From contig CAWBXO010000002.1 in assembly GCA_963792785.1 (NCBI GenBank), positions 62,001 to 126,000 of the forward strand: a stretch of DNA of 64,000 nt. The letters run 5' to 3'. This DNA comes from CAWIMX01 sp963792785 (lineage in GTDB: Bacteria; Acidobacteriota; Vicinamibacteria; Vicinamibacterales; CAVVIG01). Below the pieces are notes generated by a model. It was not told where the DNA came from, searched no databases, and was given only the letters and a program-made list of their open reading frames with translations. A program made the translations under genes and the position numbers. Below are positions 17,977 to 25,877 of this stretch, piece by piece. Position 1 is the first letter of the stretch. Every line of letters begins with the position of its first letter.

Positions 17977-18075
17977 CGCGATGGCGGCCAGGGCCGCGAC
18001 AACGCCGGCGCCGATGGCTATGCGCGCGCGATAAGAAGACAGTCGCTCAACTCCTCGTCCCTACTGTTATTGTAG

Positions 18076-19332
18076 GTGCCCGAAGCGATGGAGACCGCAC
18101 CCGCACTCGCGCAGCCATTCGGCAATTTCCCGGACTTCGTGAGCCCGGAAGTCGTCTACATGACGCTGCTGTTCGCGCTGATCGTCGTGCCGCGCGTCCT
18201 CGCGCGCTGGCAGGTGCCGACGGCGATCACGAGCCTGGCGCTCGGCACGGCGGTGAGCCTCTCGGTCGGCTGGTTCCGCACCGACGCCACGGTGCAGCTG
18301 CTCGCGACGCTCGGCATCTCGGCGCTGTTCCTCTTCGCGGGCCTCGAGGTCGACTTCAAGGCGCTCGTGTACCGGCGCCGCGTGCTCACGCAGCACCTGC
18401 TCCTCATCGGGATCCTGATCACCGGCCTCGCGTTCGCGCTGCACGGCATCGGCCACCTCGAGTGGCGCGTGTCGCTGCTCGTCGTCCTCGCGCTCATCAC
18501 GCCGTCGGCCGGCTTCATCCTCGATTCGCTCGTCATGCTGCCGGTGAGCGCCGACCAGCGCGAGTGGGCGCGCTCGCTCACGATCGCGTCGGAGCTCGTC
18601 TCGCTGATCGTGTTGTTCGTGGTGCTGCAGTCGGTCACCTACACACAGCTCCTGCTCGGCACGGCGGCGCTGCTGGCGCTCATCTTCGGCCTGCCGCTCA
18701 TGTTCCGGGCGTTCGCGTTCTGGATCGAGCCGTTCGCGCCGAAGTCCGACTTCGCGTTCCTGCTGATGCTGACGCTGCTGTCGGCGTTCGTGACGCGCAA
18801 GCTCGGCGCGTACTACCTCGTCGGCGCGTTCGTCGTGGGCATGGTGGCGCAGCGCTTCCGCGCGCGGCTGCCGTCGATGGCCTCGGAGCACACGCTGCAC
18901 GCGGTCGAGGTGTTCGCGTCGTTCTTCATCCCGTTCTACTTCTTCAGCGCGGGCCTGCACCTCGGCGCCGAGCACCTCAACCTCGGCGCGTTCGGGATCG
19001 CGCTCGCGTGCCTGGCGCTCATCGTGCCGCTGCGCGTCGGCGTGATCGCGCTGCACCGGCACCTGGCCCTCGGCGAGGCGTTCCGCGACGGCGCCAAGGT
19101 CGGCGTGTCGGTCGTCCCGACGCTCGTGTTCACGCTCGTGATCGCCGAGCTGCTGCGCGAGCGCTACACCGTGGGGCCGGCGCTGTACGGCGGCCTCGTG
19201 ATGTACGCGATCGCCAACACGGTGCTGCCGACGCTGCTCCTGCGCGTGCCGCCGCCGCTCTACGATCAACCCGAGCTGCCCGAACTCGGGGGCCTGCCGC
19301 CGGTCGCGATTCCGCCGATGCCCGAGCCGTGA
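18076..19332 (+). CDS. Cation:proton antiporter, CPA2 (Kef/NapA-like) family
   Basis: 418 residues with about 12 hydrophobic segments from residue 25 to the end, matching the Na_H_Exchanger fold. It keeps the family's unwound-helix features, including LFLFAGLEVDFKAL near residue 85 and FFSAGLHLG near 290. No C-terminal TrkA_N or RCK domain is present, so it is the short form that exchanges Na+ or K+ for H+ without nucleotide gating. The start may be the GTG at 18076 or the ATG at 18088. The gene is divergent from the TamB-BamA gene, and its start region holds a small palindrome (CCTAC/GTAGG). Confidence 0.85.
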   Translation: MPEAMETAPALAQPFGNFPDFVSPEVVYMTLLFALIVVPRVLARWQVPTAITSLALGTAVSLSVGWFRTDATVQLLATLGISALFLFAGLEVDFKALVYRRRVLTQHLLLIGILITGLAFALHGIGHLEWRVSLLVVLALITPSAGFILDSLVMLPVSADQREWARSLTIASELVSLIVLFVVLQSVTYTQLLLGTAALLALIFGLPLMFRAFAFWIEPFAPKSDFAFLLMLTLLSAFVTRKLGAYYLVGAFVVGMVAQRFRARLPSMASEHTLHAVEVFASFFIPFYFFSAGLHLGAEHLNLGAFGIALACLALIVPLRVGVIALHRHLALGEAFRDGAKVGVSVVPTLVFTLVIAELLRERYTVGPALYGGLVMYAIANTVLPTLLLRVPPPLYDQPELPELGGLPPVAIPPMPEP

Positions 19333-19385
19333 CGCCGGGAATTTCCGCGCGCGCTCAGGGGTTCCGCTCTTCCTGGAGGTTCGTC

Positions 19386-20466
19386 ATGCCCGCCCGACGC
19401 TTCGCCCTTCGCGCCGCCGCCGCCGGATCCCTCGTCGCCGCGCTCACCATCGGCGCCGCCGGCCAGCAGGCCGCGACGGCCGTCGATGTCCGCTCGCTCG
19501 GCCCGCAGGTCGGCGATCGCATCCCGGCGTTCACGCTGCAGGATCAGCACGGCAACACGCGCACGCTGGCCTCGCTGATGGGGCCGAAAGGCCTGGTCCT
19601 TCTCTTCTATCGCTCGGCCGACTGGTGCCCGTACTGCAAGGCCCAGCTCGTCGAGCAGCAGTCGGCGTACGCCGACGTGAAGGCGAGCGGGTACGGCCTG
19701 GCCGGCGTCAGCTACGACTCGGTGGCCACGCTGGCCGAGTTCTCCGCGCGCCGGGGCATCACCTATCCCCTGCTCTCCGATCCCGGCTCGAAGACGATCC
19801 GCACGTACGGCATCCTCAACACCACGGTGGCCGAGTCGAACGCGACGTTCGGGATCCCGTTTCCCGGCACCTTCATCGTGAATCCGCAGGGCATCGTCAC
19901 GTCGCGGTACTTCGAGGACGCGTACCAGGAGCGCGACTCGCTCGCGAGCATCATGGTGAAGCTCGGCAACAACCTGTCCGTGCCGGCGACGGTCGTCGGC
20001 GGCCCGCAGGTGAGCCTGACGGCGTATGCCACGAACGCCAACGTGTCGGTCGGCACGCACTTCGCGATCGTCGTCGACGTGAGGCCCGCACCGGGCGTCC
20101 ACGTGTACGCGCCGACCGTGACGGAGTACCGGCCCGTCAAGCTGACGATCGACCCGGAGCCGTGGCTGGCGATCGGCCGCGCGTCGTTCCCCGCGTCCGA
20201 GGACTTCTTCTTCGCGCCCCTCGACGAGCACGTGCCCGTGTACCAGCAGGCATTCCGGATCGTGCAGGACCTGAACATCGATCGCACGCCGGAGGCGCTC
20301 GAGGCGCTGAAGGACCAGACCACGCTCACGGTGCACGGCACGTTCGAGTACCAGGCGTGCGACGACAAGGTGTGCTTCAACCCGCAGTCGATGCCGCTGA
20401 GCCTGGACGCTGTCGCTGCAGCCGCTCGATCGCATCCGGGCCGCCGCTGCCGCGTCGGGCCGGTAG
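19386..20466 (+). CDS. Redoxin (AhpC/TSA) fused to DsbD-alpha-like domain; 3' frameshift
   Basis: About 359 residues. After a signal peptide comes a peroxiredoxin/thioredoxin-like domain with ADWCPYC (Cys81, Cys84). A second domain from about residue 215 resembles the N-terminal electron-delivery domain of DsbD, with YQACDDKVCF (Cys325, Cys330). This would be a periplasmic thiol carrier with two redox centres. GGAGG precedes the ATG. The frame as sequenced runs to 20516, but the family ending PLSWTLSLQPLDR reappears in the +1 frame if one extra C at 20402-20403 is ignored, giving a stop at 20464-20466. The domains are clear; the exact 3' end is not. Confidence 0.75.
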
Positions 20467-20495
20467 GGACGGGGCGGCAGGTGGGGCGGGTCGGG

Positions 20496-20501
20496 TATAG
20501 T
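20496..20501 (+). promoter_or_regulatory. Candidate -10 box (TATAGT)
   Basis: TATAGT lies 14 bases before the ATG at 20516, in otherwise GC-rich sequence. It would give the DUF5916 gene its own short-leader transcript. The -35 region is unconvincing. Confidence 0.35.
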
Positions 20502-20515
20502 TTCCCGTCGGCCTG

Positions 20516-22771
20516 ATGTTCTCCTCTTTCCCTCCGCGGGCGCTCACCGCGCTCGCGTTCGTCTTCGTGGCGGCGGCGGGTGTGCGCGCGCAGGATGTCC
20601 AGCCCGCGGCCGCGGGCCGCCCGGCGGTTCAGGCCACGCGCCTGACCGGGCCGCTGCACCTCGACGGGCGGCTCGATGAGCCGATCTACGCCGGCACGCC
20701 GCCGTTCGACGCGTTCGTCCAGCAGGAGCCCGACGAGGGCGCCGCAGCCACCGAGCGCACCGAGGTCTGGATCTTCTACGACGCCGACAACATCTATTTC
20801 GCGGGCCGCTGCTGGGACTCGCATCCCGAGCGCGACGTGGCCAACGAGATGCGCCGCGACGGCCAGGGGACGCTGGACAACGAAAGCATCTCGCTGTCGC
20901 TCGACACGTTCCACGACGGCCGCAACGCGTATCTCTTCGAGGTCACGCTCGCCGGCGGGCTGTTCGACGGCTACATTACAGACGAGCGCGACATGAACCG
21001 CGACTGGAACACCGTGTGGGACGCGCGGGTCTCGCGCATCCCGCAGGGCTGGACCTTCGAATTTGCGATCCCGTTCAAATCGCTCCGCTTCCCGAACGAC
21101 GCGCACCCGGTCTGGGGCGTGAACGCGCGGCGGATCGTGAAGTGGAAGAACGAGATGACGTCGATCGCCGCGCTGCCGCGGGCGCAGGGCCGACGCGCGA
21201 TGAATCAGGTGTCGGCCTCGGCGACGCTCGAGGGCCTGGAGACGCCGTCGACGGGCCGCACGGTCGAGCTCAAGCCGTACCTGATCGGCGGCGTGACCGA
21301 CGACCACACCGGCGCGGCGCCGATGACCTCGTTCGACAAGAACTTCGGCGCCGACGCGAAGCTCGGCGTCACCGACGGCCTGACCGCCGACCTCACGTAC
21401 AACACCGACTTCGCGCAGGTGGAGGAAGACGAACAGCAGGTCAACCTCACGCGGTTCAGCGTGCTGTTTCCCGAGAAGCGCGACTTCTTTCTCGAAGGCC
21501 AGGGCATCTTTTCGTTCGGCGGGCTGCAGGGCCAGCCGCGAAGCGGCGGCGGGGGCGGCGGAGGCGGCGGCGGCACGCCGAACCGCGCGGACGTCCCGGT
21601 GTTGTTCTTCAGCCGTCGCATCGGCCTGTCGAACGGCGCCACCGTGCCGATCGATGTGGGCGGGCGCGTGACCGGCAAGGAAGGCCCTTACAGCATCGGG
21701 CTGCTCGACATCCGCACGGGCCGCGAGGACGCCATCGGCGTGGAGCCGACGAATTTCTCCGTGGTGCGCGTGAAGCGCGACATCCTGCGACGCAGCGCGA
21801 TCGGCGCGCTGTTCACCGGCCGCTCGATCGGCGAGTCCGGATCGGGCGGCAACCAGGCGTACGGCGTGGACGGCGCGTTCTCGTTCTTTCAGAACCTCAA
21901 CCTCAACACCTATCTCGCGAAGACGACGACGCCGGGGCTGGAGGGCCGCGACTGGAGCTCTCGCGCGCAGCTCGACTACAACGCGGACCGCTACGGCCTC
22001 CAGGTCGAGGATCTCTTCGTCGACGACCACTTCAACCCCGACGTCGGTTTCCTGCAGCGCAAGGCGTTCCATCGCCGCTCCGCCTACGCGCGCTTCAGCC
22101 CGCGCCCGGCGGCCATGGCGGCGGTTCGCAAGTTCACCTACGATCTGGACTATCAGTACATCACCGACCCGGACGGCCACCTCGAGTCTCGCCTGGCGAC
22201 GGCCGGGTTCCGCACCGAGTTCGAGAACGGCGACAACCTCGGCGCCGAGGTCTCGTCCGACTACGAGTTCCTCGACGCGCCGTTCGACCTGGCGAACGAG
22301 GTGTCGATCCCGGTCGGCGGCTACGGGTTCGACAACATCCGGCTGAGCTATCAGTTCGGCCCGCAGCGGCGCGTCTCCGGGGGCATCACGGTCGAGGAGG
22401 GCCAGTTCTACGACGGCACGCGCCGGTCGATCGGCATCAGCCGAGGCCGCGTGGAAATCACCCCGCAGATCTCGATCGAGCCGAGCCTCACAGTGAACTG
22501 GATCGACCTCCCGGAGGGCGCGTTCACGTCGGCGTTGCTCACGACCCGCGTGTCGTATACGCTCACGCCGAGGATGGCCCTCAGCGGGCTGGTTCAATAC
22601 AATTCCGACGATCGGACGCTCAACAGCAGCGCCCGTTACCACTGGGAATACCAGCCGGGCAGCGACCTGTTCGTCGTCTACACGGACAACCGCGACACCA
22701 CCGGCACGGGCGTGCCGGCCGTGCGGAACCGGAGCTTCGTGATCAAGTTCACGCGGCTCTTCCGGATGTAA
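20516..22771 (+). CDS. DUF5916 protein with CBM9-like N-terminal domain
   Basis: 751 residues with signal peptide (ALTALAFVFVAAAGVRAQ). Residues about 35-230 resemble a carbohydrate-binding family 9 sandwich (LDGRLDEPIYAGTPPFDAFVQ). The remainder is the DUF5916 region, which appears rich in beta strands and may form an outer-membrane barrel: YNTDFAQVEEDEQQVNLTRF, then FPEKRDFFLEGQGIF, and strand pairs to the C-terminus (SFVIKFTRLFRM). A Gly-rich loop of about eleven glycines lies near residues 344-354. Function is unknown; outer-membrane localisation is inferred. Confidence 0.8.
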   Translation: MFSSFPPRALTALAFVFVAAAGVRAQDVQPAAAGRPAVQATRLTGPLHLDGRLDEPIYAGTPPFDAFVQQEPDEGAAATERTEVWIFYDADNIYFAGRCWDSHPERDVANEMRRDGQGTLDNESISLSLDTFHDGRNAYLFEVTLAGGLFDGYITDERDMNRDWNTVWDARVSRIPQGWTFEFAIPFKSLRFPNDAHPVWGVNARRIVKWKNEMTSIAALPRAQGRRAMNQVSASATLEGLETPSTGRTVELKPYLIGGVTDDHTGAAPMTSFDKNFGADAKLGVTDGLTADLTYNTDFAQVEEDEQQVNLTRFSVLFPEKRDFFLEGQGIFSFGGLQGQPRSGGGGGGGGGGTPNRADVPVLFFSRRIGLSNGATVPIDVGGRVTGKEGPYSIGLLDIRTGREDAIGVEPTNFSVVRVKRDILRRSAIGALFTGRSIGESGSGGNQAYGVDGAFSFFQNLNLNTYLAKTTTPGLEGRDWSSRAQLDYNADRYGLQVEDLFVDDHFNPDVGFLQRKAFHRRSAYARFSPRPAAMAAVRKFTYDLDYQYITDPDGHLESRLATAGFRTEFENGDNLGAEVSSDYEFLDAPFDLANEVSIPVGGYGFDNIRLSYQFGPQRRVSGGITVEEGQFYDGTRRSIGISRGRVEITPQISIEPSLTVNWIDLPEGAFTSALLTTRVSYTLTPRMALSGLVQYNSDDRTLNSSARYHWEYQPGSDLFVVYTDNRDTTGTGVPAVRNRSFVIKFTRLFRM

Positions 22772-22785
22772 TCGAAGGAGGGGGT

Positions 22786-24981
22786 ATGCGGCTTCACGTT
22801 CGGCCCGGCTCGAGCGGTCTCCTGCTACCAACGGTGCTGGCGGCGGCCGCTCTCGCGGCGGCGGGCTGCGGCGGCGGCGCGGATGCGGCCGGCACGATCA
22901 CGATCACGCCGCTGTCGGCCGACGCGGCGCACGTGACCGGCGGCGACGTCCTCGTGTCGATCACCGCGCCCGACGCGTCGCGCGGCAGCCTGGCCGTCTC
23001 GGTCGGCGGGCGCGACGTCACCGCGGCCTTTCAGGAGGACGGCGAAGACGGCCCGCTCGTGGGCCTCGTCACCGGCCTCGCCGACGGCGCCAACACGCTC
23101 ACGGCGCGCGCGGGCGGCGTGGAGTCGACGCTCGATCTCACCAACTATCCCATCGAGGGCCCGGTGTTCTCCGGCGCGCGGCAGACGCCGTTCATCTGCC
23201 AGACCCAGGACTTCTCGCTCCCCGACGGCTCGACGCTCGGCCCGGCGCTCGACGGGAACTGCTCGGTGAAGACCGTCGTGCAGTACGTCTACCGCACGAA
23301 GGGCGATAAGCCCGAGTGGAAGCCGCTCGCGAGCCGCACCGCGCTGCCCGACGACGTGGCGGAGACCACGACGACGGACGGGATCACGGTGCCGTTCGTG
23401 GTTCGCGTCGAAACCGGGTCGATGGATCGCGGCATCTACCAGAACACCATCCTGCACGACCCGACGCGCGAGCCCGAGCCGACGCCGATCGCGGCGCCGC
23501 GCGGCTGGAACCACCGCCTGATGGGCGTGCACGGGTCGGGCTGCCCCGGCGGCTGGTACATCCAGGGGGGGCGCATGGGCGTGAGCCCGCTCGACGCCGA
23601 TCGCCTCGGCGAGGGCTACGCCGTCTTCGTGAACACGCTGAACCACCCGACCAACAGCTGCAACGCGGTGGTGGCCGGCGAGGCCGCGATGATGGGCAAG
23701 GAGCACTTCATCGAGGAGTTCGGCGTGCCGTTCTACACGTTCAGCACGGGCGGCTCGGGGGGCGCCTACACGAGCCTGCAGCTCGCCGACGCGTACCCGG
23801 GCCTCTTCGACGGCGTCAGCATCCGCGCGACGTTTCCCGACGCGCTGGACATCGCGATGGCCGGCACCGACGCGCACCTCTTCACGCACTACGTGGCGAC
23901 GCATCCGGGCGCGTTCACCGACGCGCAGCAGATCGCGGTCACGGGCTACCAGGGCGTGCCGGCGATGATCGACGCGGCCAACCAGGCGCAGCGCACGGAC
24001 CCGGTGCCGGACCGCAAGGACATCAAGGGCTACGCGAGCGCGCGGTGGAACGACGCCGTGCCCGCCGGCCTGCGCTACGACCCGAAGGCGAACCCGTCGG
24101 GCGCGCGGCCGACGATCTTCGACGCGGCCCGCAACGTCTACGGCGTCGACCCCGGGACCGGGGCGGCGCGGCGCACCTTCGACAACGTCGGCGTGCAGTA
24201 CGGCCTCGACGCGCTCAACGGCGGCGCGATCACGCTGAAGCAGTTCCTCGACCTGAACGCCGGCATCGGCGGCCTCGACGGCGACGCCAACTACATCGCG
24301 GCGCGCTCATCCGCCGACGCGGGGACGCTCCGGCGCACGTACCAGGCCGGCCTGATGCTCGGCGCCAACGGCGGACTGAAGGACATCCCGATCTTCGACA
24401 ACGCCACGTCGCGCGAGACCGGGGGCTACCATTACGGCTGGTTCCACTTCGCCCTGCGCGAGCGCGTGCGGCAGGCCAACGGCGGCAACTCCGACAACAT
24501 GGTGATGTGGCGCAGCGTCGACCAGGACGCCGCGACAAAGCTCTTCGACGACTGGATGGCGGCGTACAAGGCCGACACCTCGGATCTGCCGCAGCGCGAG
24601 AAGGTGATCCGCCACAAGCCGGCCAACGGCGTGGACGGCTGCTACGACAGCCAGGACAAGACGACGTTCATCGCCGACGCCCTGCCCTTCACGAGCGGGC
24701 CTGCCTCGCCGTGCAGCACGCAGTACCCCGTCTACTCGAACACCCGCAAGGAGGCCGGCGGGCCGCTCGCGGCCAACGTCCTCAAGTGCCAGTTGAAACC
24801 GATCGACTTCACGGACTACACGGTCAGCGTCCCGGCCGACGACGTGGCGCGGCTGCGTCAGATTTTCCCAGGCGGCGTCTGCGACTGGACGAAGCCGGGC
24901 GTCGAGCAGACGCCGGTGGTGCCGTGGGCCTCGTTCGGGCCGTCGCCGGCAAACCTCATTGTTGACACGACAAGAAACTGA
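22786..24981 (+). CDS. DUF6351 lipoprotein, alpha/beta-hydrolase-like
   Basis: 731 residues from an ATG preceded by GAAGGAGGGG. The lipobox LAAAGC places the lipidated Cys at 28, with a Gly-rich linker after it. Residues 35-125 look like an Ig/IPT-like domain. The main body matches DUF6351: GWNHRLMGVHGSGCPGGWY, VFVNTLNHPTNSCN and a candidate nucleophile-elbow segment FSTGGSGGAYTSLQL near 319. This resembles tannase-type hydrolases, so an ester-cleaving lipoprotein is likely but substrate unknown. Paired Cys suggest disulfides. The stop codon is the TGA at the first base of a family A repeat. Confidence 0.75.
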   Translation: MRLHVRPGSSGLLLPTVLAAAALAAAGCGGGADAAGTITITPLSADAAHVTGGDVLVSITAPDASRGSLAVSVGGRDVTAAFQEDGEDGPLVGLVTGLADGANTLTARAGGVESTLDLTNYPIEGPVFSGARQTPFICQTQDFSLPDGSTLGPALDGNCSVKTVVQYVYRTKGDKPEWKPLASRTALPDDVAETTTTDGITVPFVVRVETGSMDRGIYQNTILHDPTREPEPTPIAAPRGWNHRLMGVHGSGCPGGWYIQGGRMGVSPLDADRLGEGYAVFVNTLNHPTNSCNAVVAGEAAMMGKEHFIEEFGVPFYTFSTGGSGGAYTSLQLADAYPGLFDGVSIRATFPDALDIAMAGTDAHLFTHYVATHPGAFTDAQQIAVTGYQGVPAMIDAANQAQRTDPVPDRKDIKGYASARWNDAVPAGLRYDPKANPSGARPTIFDAARNVYGVDPGTGAARRTFDNVGVQYGLDALNGGAITLKQFLDLNAGIGGLDGDANYIAARSSADAGTLRRTYQAGLMLGANGGLKDIPIFDNATSRETGGYHYGWFHFALRERVRQANGGNSDNMVMWRSVDQDAATKLFDDWMAAYKADTSDLPQREKVIRHKPANGVDGCYDSQDKTTFIADALPFTSGPASPCSTQYPVYSNTRKEAGGPLAANVLKCQLKPIDFTDYTVSVPADDVARLRQIFPGGVCDWTKPGVEQTPVVPWASFGPSPANLIVDTTRN

Positions 24982-25017
24982 GGACTGACTGAGGAGCTGA
25001 GGAGCTGAGGAAGTGGG
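24978..25017. repeat. Intergenic low-complexity repeat, family A (inverted)
   Basis: CTGAGGAGCTGAGGAGCTGAGGAA-type units, the reverse complement of the copies at 1.5-3.3 kb. The unit's first TGA serves as the stop codon of the DUF6351 gene. Confidence 0.8.
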
Positions 25018-25024
25018 GATCCTG

Positions 25025-25756
25025 ATGCGCACACGACTGCTCGCTTCGTTCGGCGCCGCCGTCCTCATCGCCGGCGCGCCTCTGTTGGCGCAGCGGCCGA
25101 CGCCCGACCGGCTGCCCGCGACCGGCGGGGACGTCACGATTGCGCCGCTGAACCACGCCACGCTGCAGCTCGTGCACGGCACGCAGGTCGTGACCGTCGA
25201 TCCGACGAGCGCGGCCGACTACACCGGGCTGCCGGCGCCGACGCTGATCCTGCTCACGGACATCCACGGCGATCATCTCGATCCGAAGGCGATCGACGCG
25301 GTGAAGTCGGCCTCGACGACGATCATCGTCCCCGCGGCCGCCGCCGCGCAGGTGCCCGGCTCGATCACGATGGGCAACGGCGACATTCAGATGATCGACG
25401 GCATGCGGGTCGAGGCGGTGCCGATGTACAACATCGAGCGCGGCCCGGCGGCCGGGCAGCTCTTCCACCCCAAGGGCCGCGGCAACGGCTACATCGTGAC
25501 GATCGGCGGCCGCCGCTTCTACATCGCCGGCGACACGGAGTGCACGCCGGAGATGAAGGCCCTTGAGAATATCGACGTCGCGTTCGTGCCGATGAACCTG
25601 CCCTACACGATGCCGCCCGAGGAAGCCGCGGCCTGCGTCGCCGCCTTCAAGCCGAGGGTGGTGTACCCGTACCACTACCGCGGATCGGATCTGGCGGCGT
25701 TCGAGAAGCCGCTCGAGGACTCGGGCGTGGAGGTCAGGCTGAGGCAGTGGTACTGA
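25025..25756 (+). CDS. Exported metallo-beta-lactamase-fold hydrolase, UlaG-like
   Basis: 243 residues from the ATG at 25025 (GGGGA upstream); a GTG at 25013 is possible. A signal peptide (LLASFGAAVLIAGAPLLAQ) is followed by the short MBL fold of the UlaG/YtnP type: LNHATLQLVHG, the metal motif TDIHGDHLD near residues 77-85, IAGDTECTPEM, and a C-terminal YPYHYRGSD His. Metal ligands appear complete. Periplasmic location is implied by the signal peptide. The substrate is unknown. Confidence 0.8.
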   Translation: MRTRLLASFGAAVLIAGAPLLAQRPTPDRLPATGGDVTIAPLNHATLQLVHGTQVVTVDPTSAADYTGLPAPTLILLTDIHGDHLDPKAIDAVKSASTTIIVPAAAAAQVPGSITMGNGDIQMIDGMRVEAVPMYNIERGPAAGQLFHPKGRGNGYIVTIGGRRFYIAGDTECTPEMKALENIDVAFVPMNLPYTMPPEEAAACVAAFKPRVVYPYHYRGSDLAAFEKPLEDSGVEVRLRQWY

Positions 25757-25762
25757 TCGCTG

Positions 25763-25868
25763 TAAGTTAGGAAGTTAGGAAGTTAGGAAGTTTGGAAGTG
25801 ACGAAGCTTGGAAGCTCGGAAGCGAGAACCTACTTCCTGACTTCCTCACTTCCTGACTTCCTAACTTA
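25763..25868. terminator. Inverted repeat of AGGAAGT units between convergent genes
   Basis: The left arm (about 25763-25800) and right arm (about 25831-25868) are made of AAGTTAGGAAGTTAGGAAG units and their complement. The outer 14 bases pair perfectly and the inner part carries scattered single mismatches around a loop of about 30 bases. Same family as the element at 11630-11710 and the same position between convergent stops. Confidence 0.65.
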
Positions 25869-25877
25869 CAACGATCG

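Noticed and set aside
18060..18076. Small palindrome CCTAC/GTAGG between the TamB-BamA and antiporter genes as an operator
   Set aside because: Only five base pairs with a seven-base loop and no second copy; expected by chance in this much sequence.
21546..21572. Poly-Gly run in the DUF5916 gene as a frameshift or repeat expansion
   Set aside because: The frame is continuous through it and flanking homology is in the same frame; such loops occur in this family.
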